Of a stretch of 64,000 bases of DNA, positions 8,514-16,561 are shown piece by piece (position 1 is the first letter of the stretch; each line of letters starts with the position of its first letter). The position numbers were made by a program, and so were the translations under genes. Under the pieces are notes generated by a model. The model saw nothing but the letters and a program-made list of their open reading frames with translations. It did not search any database and was not told the DNA's origin. The stretch lies in contig SHMX01000001.1 of NCBI GenBank assembly GCA_008080745.1, positions 62,001 through 126,000 on the forward strand, in the 5' to 3' direction. This DNA comes from Candidatus Thorarchaeota archaeon. GTDB taxonomy: Archaea > Asgardarchaeota > Thorarchaeia > Thorarchaeales > Thorarchaeaceae.

Positions 8514-9355
8514 TTCGGGGTATTTACATACTCGGAGAACAAAACAATATACTCTATTCGAAAGAATATGCAAAAAGTGACGCTAGAGCTACTTTAATCG
8601 AATTTCTAGTTAATCTTTCACAATTTCTAAAATCCGTGGATATTGAAAAGACCGAATACATGAATCTTTCAGTTTCTAGACTGTTCTATTCAAAACGGGG
8701 AAACTTTACATTCATTTCTCTTGCAGATAAAGCAGATGAGCCATCTCAGATTGAAGAAAAAACAGATCAGCTCATTGATATATTCATGAAGGATTATGCT
8801 AACTTGGCTCTTGCTGGTCAACCGCTCGATGATTTTGGAGACAAAGTAGACGAGATTGCTGTCACAATGGTCAAGGTAGCCATATTGGGTTTTGCGGGAG
8901 TTGGAAAAACTACTACGCTTCATCTTCTACGAGGGGAAACCCTTCCACTCGTTCATGACCCAACTATTGGAGTATCAATCAAGAAACTCCCCGAAGAGGT
9001 GCAATCCGCGAATATTGTTTTATGGGATCTTGCAGGACAAGCAAGATTTAGTATTCTTTGGTCAAAAATGATTGCAAATGCACAGGTTGTAATTCTTGTT
9101 ACTGATAGCACATTGGAGAATGTACTACGGAGTAAGAAGCTGGTAGCCTTAGTGAAGGAAGAGGTGCCAAACGCCCAAGTCATTGGTATCGCCAACAAAC
9201 AGGATCTTCCTACCGCACTAACACCTGAAAGAGTCGGGCAGATACTTGGGGTTCCAACTTATGAATTGGTGGCTATTGATATATCCTATCGAGACCGACT
9301 TGTGCAATTGATTAGAAGGGCAATTCTTGAAGGAAAAACCTCCGATAAGTCTTAG
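8510..9355 (+). CDS. Arf/Ras-like small GTPase with N-terminal longin-like domain
   Basis: The C-terminal half is a complete small GTPase: G1 GFAGVGKTT (residues ~127-135), switch I Thr in DPTIG, G3 DLAGQ, G4 NKQD (~229-232) and G5 near AIDIS. DLAGQ places it in the Arf/Sar/SR-beta side of the superfamily. The first ~115 residues (MIRGIYILGEQNNILYSKEY, then a helix and strands) look like a longin/sigma-adaptin fold, unusual in a GTPase. No prenylation or myristoylation signal is seen. The start is taken at the ATG that overlaps the upstream stop; an in-frame ATG 15 nt earlier is possible. Role is probably in membrane-surface signalling or trafficking, by family. Confidence 0.9.
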   Translation: MIRGIYILGEQNNILYSKEYAKSDARATLIEFLVNLSQFLKSVDIEKTEYMNLSVSRLFYSKRGNFTFISLADKADEPSQIEEKTDQLIDIFMKDYANLALAGQPLDDFGDKVDEIAVTMVKVAILGFAGVGKTTTLHLLRGETLPLVHDPTIGVSIKKLPEEVQSANIVLWDLAGQARFSILWSKMIANAQVVILVTDSTLENVLRSKKLVALVKEEVPNAQVIGIANKQDLPTALTPERVGQILGVPTYELVAIDISYRDRLVQLIRRAILEGKTSDKS

Positions 9356-9560
9356 AAATTACAGCTGGTTTGTGGGTGTACTAGCTCATATACTCTTCAA
9401 AAAGGAAAGAGCTACATTCAAATCACATTATTAAACAAGCCTCTCCTGAGAATTATTATGAAAATGCTCTATATACAAGATATAACAACAGGACAAAGGT
9501 TAAGAACTCGCAACATAAGATATCTAGTATACAGGGCTAAGATAATTTAGGTGACAATTC

Positions 9561-10196
9561 ATGTCTTTCGATTTTTCCGAGATACAGCGGCAGATGGAGG
9601 AACTCAATGGAAAACTCCAGGCGATTAAGGCTTTTGCAGAGAAAGTAGCAGAAACAAAACGGTTAGCAGATACACTTGCTGCCAACTTTGCAAGAATGAA
9701 GACTGAGATTAATCAGACTATTAACAAGTCATTTGCAGAAATTGCAGATCAAATCGAAGAGCTCAGAAAAAATATGGAACAGATGGAATCGGTACAAGTG
9801 ACTGAGAAAAGTGTTGAATCAACACCGACACCAGCTCCAAAGCCGGAACCAAAACCAGAACCTGAGCCGGAGCCAGAACCAAAGCCGGAGCCCAAGCCGG
9901 AACCAAAACCAGAACCTGAGCCGGAGCCAGAACCAAAACCTGAGCCCAAGCCGGAGCCAGAACCTGTACCAAAGCCAGAACCAAAACCTGAGCCCGAGGA
10001 ACCAGAACCCGTAGAGGGTGATGATGCTCAAAAGCAATTCTTGGAGCAACAGAGAGACAAACTCAAAGCTCAGCTTACGGATCTTCGTTTTGATTACATG
10101 AGAGGGTACATTCCTGAGGATGAATACAAGGCAAAAGAGGCTGAACTTGATTCAGAACTGGCAGAGCTTGAAAAGCGACTCAGCGAGCTTGGTTAA
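9561..10196 (+). CDS. Coiled-coil protein with Pro-Glu-Lys repeat linker
   Basis: 211 residues in three blocks: an N-terminal coiled coil (~1-75), a long [11 protein letters not shown]-type repeat (~88-148, encoded by a degenerate 18-24 bp DNA repeat at about 9838-10005), and a C-terminal helix pair with a SHOCT-like signature ([17 protein letters not shown], then LEKRLSELG). PE/PK repeats act as stiff spacers in other proteins (for example TonB). No signal peptide or membrane segment is seen. GGTG lies upstream of the ATG, and a strong terminator follows. Function unknown. Confidence 0.75.
   Translation: MSFDFSEIQRQMEELNGKLQAIKAFAEKVAETKRLADTLAANFARMKTEINQTINKSFAEIADQIEELRKNMEQMESVQVTEKSVESTPTPAPKPEPKPEPEPEPEPKPEPKPEPKPEPEPEPEPKPEPKPEPEPVPKPEPKPEPEEPEPVEGDDAQKQFLEQQRDKLKAQLTDLRFDYMRGYIPEDEYKAKEAELDSELAELEKRLSELG
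9838..10005 (+). repeat. In-gene tandem repeat coding for Pro-Glu/Pro-Lys pairs
   Basis: Units built from cca-gaa-cca-aag type codons recur with near-identical blocks about 60 bp apart. The reading frame is kept throughout, so it is a protein-level repeat rather than a mobile or CRISPR array. Confidence 0.8.
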
Positions 10197-10210
10197 TTAG
10201 AAGAAATATT

Positions 10211-10244
10211 GGGAGCAAAGCTCCCAGCTTTCCTTTATTTTTAT
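10211..10244 (+). terminator. Terminator-like hairpin and T-rich tract
   Basis: TGGGAGC and GCTCCCA pair around an AAA loop, followed by a T-rich run. It lies 15 nt after the stop of the coiled-coil gene. Confidence 0.7.
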
Positions 10245-10254
10245 CATAATTATT

Positions 10255-10298
10255 CATAAAATGAGAGAGAAGTAGCGAGATGAAGATGACTCGCTACT
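10255..10298 (-). terminator. Hairpin after the S25e-HhH gene
   Basis: AGTAGCGAG and CTCGCTACT form a 9-bp stem with a 10-nt loop, followed on the minus strand by a pyrimidine-rich TCTCTCTCATTTT tract. It lies just past the stop at 10325. Confidence 0.5.
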
Positions 10299-10324
10299 CT
10301 GATTAATACCTAGGAGAGGAAGAA

Positions 10325-11200
10325 TCATTCAAGAGCCTTTTTAGCTGCCGCGATGTATTTCTTGGCAGTTGCCAATCCAACACCATCAACCTTGTCAGAT
10401 AATTTTTCTGGATCTTCTCTGGAAAGGTTTAGAACCGTCTTGATACCAGCCTCACGAAGTTTCTCTTCCATAGCGGGACCAATTCCTGAAATATCGGACA
10501 ATTTTGGTTTTGGTTTCTTCTTAGCTGGTTTTTTAACCTCTTTCTTAGGTTCTTCCTTCTTGGGCTCTGCTTTCTTTGGAGCTTTCTTAGGTTCTTCTTT
10601 CTTGGGCTCTTCCTTCTTTGGAGCTTTCTTAGGTTCTTCTTTCTTTGGTTTCTTCTTAGGAGCTTCTTTGGGTTTTTCGCTCTTTGGTTCTTTCTCTTCT
10701 TCTTCTTCTTCTTCGAGAGGTTCTACAACCACTTCAGGTCGAGAGTCTTTACGCTCTTTCTTAGCTCCTGCTTCACGACGTTTTCTTTTTAGCTTACTAG
10801 GTTTGACGGAAGTAGGTGCAGCAGCTGCAGCAAGAGCAGCTTCCATCTCTTCAGTAGCAATTGGTTCTGATGGAACAGAGGAGGCAACTTCTTCGAGAAC
10901 ATCTGAAATCATAATTGGCTTTCCCTTCTCTCGTTTTTCCATCTCAGAAGGGGTAGTATATACAACAAAACCGCTCTCACGGATATATGGAACAATAATA
11001 CCTTCTTCTTCCTTCTCCCGTAATATCTTACGTGCAACACTCATACGGATATTGAACTTATTGGCTAAATCATAGGGTGTTACTGAAGATGCCTTAACAA
11101 GATAATCATCAATCTCTTTCAATACTTCTTTTTTGGGAATGGCTTCGCGTATGACTTTCTCAGTCTTTGTCGTCGATCTTCCCCATTTCTTTCGTGACAT
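10325..11200 (-). CDS. Ribosomal protein S25e-like domain fused through a Lys/Pro linker to a helix-hairpin-helix domain
   Basis: Residues 1-95 follow eukaryotic/archaeal S25e: KKWGRSTTKTEK, a winged helix with TPYDLANKFNIRMSVARKIL, and the closing VVYTTPSEMEK. Stand-alone archaeal S25e ends about there. Here ~130 residues of charged linker follow (KKEEPKKAPKK repeats), then a 58-residue helix-hairpin-helix domain (LSDISGIGPAMEEKLREAGI, then VDGVGLATAKKYI) like the N-terminal domain of RadA. The HhH binds DNA or RNA non-specifically in other families. Whether this is a true ribosomal protein or a nucleic-acid-binding derivative cannot be told; linker and HhH are clear from sequence. Confidence 0.75.
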   Translation of the reverse strand: MSRKKWGRSTTKTEKVIREAIPKKEVLKEIDDYLVKASSVTPYDLANKFNIRMSVARKILREKEEEGIIVPYIRESGFVVYTTPSEMEKREKGKPIMISDVLEEVASSVPSEPIATEEMEAALAAAAAPTSVKPSKLKRKRREAGAKKERKDSRPEVVVEPLEEEEEEEKEPKSEKPKEAPKKKPKKEEPKKAPKKEEPKKEEPKKAPKKAEPKKEEPKKEVKKPAKKKPKPKLSDISGIGPAMEEKLREAGIKTVLNLSREDPEKLSDKVDGVGLATAKKYIAAAKKALE

Positions 11201-11330
11201 TGTTAGAGCTCAGCTCCTAGGTATTTGACGTGAGTCATCGCAACTCTCTGAGTTTGGCTTAAAAAGATAATCATTGCACTACTCTAAGAGGTACACGAAA
11301 GTCTACCTTTTTTTCACAGAATCTGGTTTG

Positions 11331-12617
11331 TTATTTCTCTAATTCTAAAGGTTCAACAGTGATGGTTTGTACATGTGAAACTTTACTCCTCTCAGGAATA
11401 TCTCGATTGATAACACATCCAGGGTCTATGATAGTACCTTCACCAATTCGAGTAGCAGGATATATTGATGTATTGACTCCAATAATCACATGATCACCGA
11501 TCATTGCACCCATCTTGGTTAGGGGAACACGAATTTTTTCATCACCATCCGTTAGATAGAGTGTTTCACCCGATGGTCGCCAATTCCATAATTGTGCACC
11601 AGCTTCAATACAAGTATCGGACCCGACAATTGAATCGGCTAGATAAGTCATCCTTCCAATATTTACGCGCTCAAAAACCATGCTGTTTCGTAATTCTACC
11701 GAGTAACCTATATGTACACCATCGGATAAGCTCGAATATTCTCTGACAAGAGAATTATTCCCAACATAAACACGCTTACCGATATGCACAGGGCCTCGAA
11801 TAGTTGTCCCAGGTCTTATTATGCTACCTTCATCAATAAAAACAGGTCCTTCAAGAACCACATTTTTATGAATTTCTGCGGACTCGGCGATAAAACTGCC
11901 ATATCCACGAAGCTTGCGATCAAGTACAATCTGGTTTGCCTTGAGAATGTCCCAGGGCCAAGTAAACTCCGCCCATTCCTTTTCCCATACTGCTGCTGCG
12001 ACGGTCTTATTTGTTTCAATCATCTTTTCTATAGTCTTTTCCATAGTACCATATTTTTCTAATAGTTCTAAGATCTCAGTCTTGAATACGGACACACCCG
12101 CAACTGCATAATTGCTAACATATCTATCAGGACCGCCTTTTTCCACTAATCGTTCAACAACACCATTTCGTCCAATTTTTACTGTACCAAACTGTTGCGG
12201 ATTAGAAACAAGTGTGACTAACATGGTAACGTCAGCATTCATTGTATTATGATTATTGAGCGTTCGAGTAACCATATCAGGTTCAACAAGCACGTCGCCA
12301 TTAACCAATAGAAATTCTTCTTCGTTCTCTAAATCGTTGTATGCAGATAATATCGCATGTTCGACACCTTTCTGCTCGTGTTGAATTACATATCGAATGC
12401 TAATATCTTGGTCTGCGCCCATATCAAAATAATCTATAATCTCCTCGCGTCCATGACCCACTACAACAACTAGCTCGTGAATGTCATTTTCTTTCAAGCT
12501 TTCAATAATATATTGTAGTACCGGTTGCCCAGCAATCATCAACATTGCCTTAGATCTATTTGAGGTAAGTGGCATAAGTCGTCTGCCCTTACCTGCTGTA
12601 AGTACGAGCGCTTTCAT
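11331..12617 (-). CDS. Bifunctional sugar-1-phosphate nucleotidylyltransferase / acetyltransferase (archaeal GlmU-like)
   Basis: N-terminal nucleotidyltransferase with LTAGKGRRLMPLTSNRSKAM, the GxGxRxxPxTxxxxK pattern that binds NTP and phosphate, and VNGDVLVEPD for metal binding. From residue ~245 it continues as a left-handed beta-helix of hexapeptide repeats (VFIDEGSIIRPGT, VHIGKRVYVGNN, VIIGVNTSIYPA). This is the layout of archaeal bifunctional enzymes that make UDP-GlcNAc or dTDP/UDP-glucose. Length 428 is typical. The presence of wecB (UDP-GlcNAc 2-epimerase) at 40.9 kb fits a UDP-GlcNAc product, by inference. It is leftward with AlaX upstream. Confidence 0.88.
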   Translation of the reverse strand: MKALVLTAGKGRRLMPLTSNRSKAMLMIAGQPVLQYIIESLKENDIHELVVVVGHGREEIIDYFDMGADQDISIRYVIQHEQKGVEHAILSAYNDLENEEEFLLVNGDVLVEPDMVTRTLNNHNTMNADVTMLVTLVSNPQQFGTVKIGRNGVVERLVEKGGPDRYVSNYAVAGVSVFKTEILELLEKYGTMEKTIEKMIETNKTVAAAVWEKEWAEFTWPWDILKANQIVLDRKLRGYGSFIAESAEIHKNVVLEGPVFIDEGSIIRPGTTIRGPVHIGKRVYVGNNSLVREYSSLSDGVHIGYSVELRNSMVFERVNIGRMTYLADSIVGSDTCIEAGAQLWNWRPSGETLYLTDGDEKIRVPLTKMGAMIGDHVIIGVNTSIYPATRIGEGTIIDPGCVINRDIPERSKVSHVQTITVEPLELEK

Positions 12618-12685
12618 TCTGCAGTCATTTCAAAGATGAGGTTGTTCTTGATAAAACTGTTGGCAAATATCTAAGTTTGTACTCA

Positions 12686-13414
12686 TTAAGACTTTCGAAG
12701 GCTGAAATAGATTCTCTGCTTCTGTGCCCCCACATTCTTACTCTTTTTAATCCGAATTAAACCAATCTCACTTGTGTTATGTACATGGGTTCCAGCACAG
12801 GAGGCAGCGTCATAATCACCAATCAATAGTACTCTGAATTCTTTTACATGATCTGGAACCATTTCCAGATAACGAGTTTGGTAGCCTCGTTCCCTAAGAT
12901 AGGAGATTGCTTGCTCTCGAGGCATAAATTTAGTTTCTACATCCATATTCTGCGAAAGGAGCTCATTCACACCCGTTTCAACCTCTTTTTTCATTTTTTC
13001 AGGAAAAGCATCTAGGGGGGTATAGTCTGCTCGACTCTCACCTGGTTTTATCATATTCCCCACTGTCACCAGTTCGTAATTCAACTGAAGGTATCGAGAA
13101 AGGACATGTTGACATGTATGAAATCTCATACATTCATATCGCCAATCCCAGTCAAGAATTCCATGAACCGTCATACCCGCTTCTAATCCTTCGAGTGAGC
13201 TTAGACGGTGTTCAATACGTCCACCTGTTTTTTTTGTAGTTTTGATTAAATATTCCTTCGAATCCACTACTAATTTGCCCTTGTCACCACTCTGTCCTCC
13301 ACTTTCAGGATAGAAAGCGGATCTATCAAGAACTACACCCTTATCAGATATAGAAACTATTTTTGCATCAAATTCTCTGAGGTAATTATCACGCATATAC
13401 AGCGGTTTGGTCAA
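12686..13414 (-). CDS. alaX: Alanyl-tRNA editing protein AlaX
   Basis: Free-standing editing domain that hydrolyses Ser- or Gly-tRNA(Ala). Zinc-ligand motifs are present: HTCQH (HxxxH) near residue 98 and CAGTH near 208, with SGGQSGDKG in the N-terminal beta-barrel and the closing GLIRIKKSKNVGAQKQRI seen in AlaRS/AlaX editing domains. Length 242 fits the AlaX-M/L group. An alternative start at 13396 would drop six residues. The 68-nt gap to the GlmU-like gene suggests possible co-transcription, without an obvious functional link. Confidence 0.92.
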   Translation of the reverse strand: MTKPLYMRDNYLREFDAKIVSISDKGVVLDRSAFYPESGGQSGDKGKLVVDSKEYLIKTTKKTGGRIEHRLSSLEGLEAGMTVHGILDWDWRYECMRFHTCQHVLSRYLQLNYELVTVGNMIKPGESRADYTPLDAFPEKMKKEVETGVNELLSQNMDVETKFMPREQAISYLRERGYQTRYLEMVPDHVKEFRVLLIGDYDAASCAGTHVHNTSEIGLIRIKKSKNVGAQKQRIYFSLRKS

Positions 13415-13434
13415 TACATCACTTCCAAATGGAA

Positions 13435-13956
13435 TTATTTCGAATCTTTATGTCGTTTCCATTCTTGATGTGCTAATTGTTGAAGCTCCTTTTTATCGTC
13501 TTCGTCCAATCCGATAACATCAGCGACCATATCAATGATATCGGTCACCTCACGTGCCCCTTCTGCTGAATGAATTCCTTCTACTGTAGCTTCAATATCA
13601 TCATCTGATATCGCTCCCATCTGTTCTTGATATTCGACCAGTTTCTGAGATAAATCACTGCTTGCAACAAGAGGAATATGTCCGCCCTCTTTTGGAGGTT
13701 TTATTCCAATCTCTTCCAACTTTGATTCATACATGTCTGAAATAATTTCTTCCCGGGATTTCACAGGAGGAGATTCTACATCACGACCTTTTTCCACTGT
13801 AGATTTCATCTTCAACATAATCTTAACCTCCGGGGGTCCGCTGGGAGCTTTTGGTCCACGTCGAGATGCAGCAATAGCGATTATGACAATAACGACTATC
13901 AGTAAAACAAGCACAATCGGATCTAATAGAAGATTAATGATTTCATCAAGTTGCAT
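13435..13956 (-). CDS. Single-span membrane protein with cytoplasmic acidic domain
   Basis: I place the start at the ATG at 13956 (MQLDEIINLL), which has GAGGGG just upstream; the longer open frame would overlap the divergent larB promoter. Residues ~8-33 form one membrane helix (IVLVLLIVVIVIIAIAASRR), followed by ~140 soluble residues, mostly helical and acidic (DDDIEATVEGIHSAEG, ADVIGLDEDDKKEL). No known family. It lies 20 bp upstream of alaX on the same strand. Confidence 0.65.
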   Translation of the reverse strand: MQLDEIINLLLDPIVLVLLIVVIVIIAIAASRRGPKAPSGPPEVKIMLKMKSTVEKGRDVESPPVKSREEIISDMYESKLEEIGIKPPKEGGHIPLVASSDLSQKLVEYQEQMGAISDDDIEATVEGIHSAEGAREVTDIIDMVADVIGLDEDDKKELQQLAHQEWKRHKDSK

Positions 13957-14050
13957 TATTGACCCCTCTTGTTGTTTGGGCTTACCCATATTGACTTGGA
14001 ACAGTAACTTTAAGGTTTCTCCCTTCATTAAATACAGAAGATGGTTGATT

Positions 14051-14848
14051 ATGAGGACTACAAGAACGATTCTAAGCAATTTAGCCAAAGGGAAAATCAG
14101 TGAAGAAGAGGCAGAAAAACAGTTACAGGAGCTATCTGTCGGAGTTGTTGGTGATCTTGCAAGAATTGATGGTGCTCGGGAAGGTAGAAGTGGAATACCA
14201 GAGGTGATATTCTCAGAATCAAAAAGTGCCGATGATACCGTCCAGATAGCTAAAACTATGATAGTCCAGTCGGGTTATGCACTTATGACTCGGATAAACA
14301 CAGAGAAGTTGCAGACTCTTCAGAGAGATTTATCAGATTACGAAATTGAAGCAAAAGGGTCAGGAAACCACTACACAGTTTTAGCTAGCTCACCAGACTG
14401 GTCCCCACCCGAACCTACAGGAAAAATTGCGGTGGTGACTGCAGGAACCTCAGATATCCCATTTGCATATGAGTCGATTTTAGTAGCTAAAATTATGGGT
14501 GTTACTGCTATATCCTTCTTTGACGTTGGAGTGGCAGGGATACACCGATTGGTGGAACCCATTAAACAGATTGTGAAGGAAAAAGTATCAGCAGTTGTTG
14601 TATTAGCAGGAATGGAGGGTGCATTACCAACAGTTGTTGCATCTCTAGTGAATGCACCTGTCATTGGAGTGCCAATTCCGACAGGATATGGTCATGGTGG
14701 AAAAGGAGAAACTGCTCTCGCATCCATGCTACAATCCTGTGCTCCAGGACTGGCGGTCGTAAATATCGGGAATGGGCTTGGCGCAGGTTCATTTGCGGCC
14801 TTAATTGCTAAAAGATGCGGTAAGATACAACCTGACTCAGGACGATAG
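14051..14848 (+). CDS. larB: LarB, pyridinium-3,5-biscarboxylate mononucleotide synthase (nickel-pincer cofactor)
   Basis: LarB carboxylates and hydrolyses NaAD to start synthesis of the nickel-pincer nucleotide of lactate racemase. The C-terminal half is the PurE-like fold: AVVTAGTSDIPFAYE, FFDVGVAGIHRL, VVLAGMEGALPTVVASLVNA, and VPIPTGYGHGGKGETAL. The N-terminus (SNLAKGKISEEEAEKQL) is the family's usual opening, so I start at 14051 although the frame is open for another 318 nt upstream over the divergent gene. Length 265 aa is normal. larA, larC and larE are not in the window. It overlaps the convergent M20 gene by 12 bp. Confidence 0.9.
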   Translation: MRTTRTILSNLAKGKISEEEAEKQLQELSVGVVGDLARIDGAREGRSGIPEVIFSESKSADDTVQIAKTMIVQSGYALMTRINTEKLQTLQRDLSDYEIEAKGSGNHYTVLASSPDWSPPEPTGKIAVVTAGTSDIPFAYESILVAKIMGVTAISFFDVGVAGIHRLVEPIKQIVKEKVSAVVVLAGMEGALPTVVASLVNAPVIGVPIPTGYGHGGKGETALASMLQSCAPGLAVVNIGNGLGAGSFAALIAKRCGKIQPDSGR

Positions 14849-15970
14849 AATAGTATTTGCAATATCAAGATACACATCTACGGACTGATACATTTGATCA
14901 AGACGGATGAATTCATCTGGTTGGTGTGCTTGTTCAATGGAACCAGGACCACAAATAACATTGATGATACCGACTTTTGGTTGAAGTACTGAACAGTCAG
15001 TTCCATAGGTAGCAGCAGAGGGCTCTGGTCTTCTTCCCGTGACTTTTTCTACGGCATCAAGAGTTGCTCCTACAATGGGACTATCAACGGGTGTTGAAAC
15101 TGCAGGTTTTCCATGTATATACTGAAGATCTACAAAATCAGCTAGGCCTGCTTCAATGAATCTCTCACGAATCTGTTGCATTAACCCTTCTGTTGTTTGT
15201 CCCTTAACAATTCGCATATCAAGATGAACCTCGCAATGATCAGGAACAACATTAATTTTGATACCTCCGTTTATCATACCAACATTTAGAGTAGGAACAC
15301 CAAGTAAATTATCTTCTTCAAAAGGAAATGCTTTACGAGTTATGCTTGCAAGTGCTTTGACAGCTAGGGCAATCGCATTAATCCCCTCTTCAGGTCTTGA
15401 GCCGTGAGCAGACTTGCCTTGTGCGACTATTTTAGACCAAAACATTCCTTTTTCTCCAACAAGAACATCAAGACCAGTAGGTTCAGCACAAACGCCATAT
15501 TTTACGTCAGATAGCAATCCACTTTTTGCAACTTCTTCTGCTCCAGAACAGCCACTCTCCTCATCGGAGGTAGCGAGCATCATAAGAGGCACTTTTCTTT
15601 TTGATTCCTTATAGAGTATCATTGTTTCAGTAAGAGCGGTTACAGGACCTTTCATGTCACAGGTTCCTCTACCATACATTTTACCTCCATCAATCGCTCC
15701 AGCAAAAGGAGGATAGGTCCAGTTTTCCTTCGGCCCAGCTGGAACCGTATCCATGTGCCCATGAATCACAAGAGGTCCCACTTCATCCTCATGAGTTGAA
15801 AAAATGAGGTTAGGCCGTTCGGATGGACCAACAGATCTACAATTAATCCCATAATCCTCCAAATGTCGTTTCAAGACCTTTGCTACTTCTTCTTCTCGAC
15901 CGGGAGGGCTCTCAGAATTTGTTTGCACCAGAGTCTTGAGAAGAGTCATCATTCGCTTTTGATCGGTCAT
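14837..15970 (-). CDS. M20 family metallopeptidase (ArgE/DapE/carboxypeptidase-like)
   Basis: Di-zinc hydrolase of small peptides or N-acyl amino acids. Seen: VIHGHMDTVPAG (first His/Asp), MYGRGTCDMKGPVTAL (bridging Asp), SDEESGCSGAEE (catalytic Glu pair), CAEPTG, and a lid domain between residues ~180 and 290 with GKSAHGSRPEEGINA. Length 377 is typical of ArgE/DapE. The exact substrate (acetylornithine, succinyl-diaminopimelate or another) cannot be assigned from these motifs. It has no operon partner; its 3' end overlaps that of larB. Confidence 0.9.
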   Translation of the reverse strand: MTDQKRMMTLLKTLVQTNSESPPGREEEVAKVLKRHLEDYGINCRSVGPSERPNLIFSTHEDEVGPLVIHGHMDTVPAGPKENWTYPPFAGAIDGGKMYGRGTCDMKGPVTALTETMILYKESKRKVPLMMLATSDEESGCSGAEEVAKSGLLSDVKYGVCAEPTGLDVLVGEKGMFWSKIVAQGKSAHGSRPEEGINAIALAVKALASITRKAFPFEEDNLLGVPTLNVGMINGGIKINVVPDHCEVHLDMRIVKGQTTEGLMQQIRERFIEAGLADFVDLQYIHGKPAVSTPVDSPIVGATLDAVEKVTGRRPEPSAATYGTDCSVLQPKVGIINVICGPGSIEQAHQPDEFIRLDQMYQSVDVYLDIANTILSS

Positions 15971-16052
15971 TGTATCACAGTTTGTGTTAAGGGAGAAACA
16001 TATCTAAGAACATTCCCCTAAGTATTTGTAGAAGAATGAGTATGATACTCAT
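15971..16052. other. 5' side of a long intergenic region
   Basis: Start of the 591-bp gap between the M20 gene and the 68-aa gene. This part holds the M20 leader and the probable promoter area of the sRNA that follows; AGTATGATACTCAT is a small palindrome. No gene seen. Confidence 0.4.
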
Positions 16053-16124
16053 GCAGGCCAATGATGTTATTACCCCTGTCTGACCTGAAATGGAATGATT
16101 ACTCAAGAGCAGACTGAGGCCTGC
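16053..16124 (+). ncRNA. Box C/D guide sRNA
   Basis: All parts of an archaeal box C/D sRNA are present and evenly spaced: terminal stem GCAGGCC (16053-16059) with GGCCTGC (16118-16124); C box ATGATGT (16061-16067); 12-nt guide; D' box CTGA (16080-16083); C' box ATGATTA (16095-16101); 12-nt guide; D box CTGA (16114-16117). Two guides of exactly 12 nt and a perfect 7-bp stem are unlikely by chance. By the N+5 rule the D' guide would direct methylation of a G in ACAGGGGUAAUA and the D guide of a C in UCUGCUCUUGAG. Targets were not checked against rRNA or tRNA. Confidence 0.82.
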
Positions 16125-16561
16125 TCTTTTCAATAAGGTGGCTGGGTCCATAGGTCCCAAAAGCACAGTATTTTGTCCTTGATATCATCCATTCTAAGAG
16201 TTTGTGTTTCAATCCGGGCATTGTTATTAAGAAATAAATAGTGTCGGATAGATATCGAGACCCCGCCTCTGTGCTGAATAAAACATTCTCTCAGTTTTAG
16301 AGGTATGGCGTTTATGATTTGATTATGGACCGCAGCCAATTGTTTATTCTCCAATTTGTGGTAGTGGCACGAACTGAGAGATCGCGTTATAACAGATTAG
16401 ACAGGTTCCAGTTATATGCTAACGGATTATCTTGTTCTGCTCTAAAAGCGGTTATAATGTGATGAAAGTATGGTTAGAAAGGGTCTCAATTTTTTTGATT
16501 TGGTTATTTGAAAAGCATAAGATAGTAAGGTCTCTTTAATATACTCACACTAAACAATTGG
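16125..16561. other. Intergenic stretch without a convincing gene
   Basis: A 74-codon open frame on the minus strand (16130-16354) has no recognisable features and starts inside the sRNA flank; I do not call it. The T-rich stretch around 16488-16500 could end a rightward transcript. Nothing else is supported. Confidence 0.5.

Noticed and set aside
9838-10005. CRISPR-like repeat array
   Set aside because: Repeats are in-frame coding units for Pro-Glu/Pro-Lys without unique spacers.
13733-14050. Extended N-terminus of LarB
   Set aside because: The open frame runs antisense to the membrane protein gene; family length and the usual opening place the start at 14051.
16130-16354. 74-codon minus-strand reading frame
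   Set aside because: No recognisable protein features, no ribosome site, and it abuts the box C/D sRNA.
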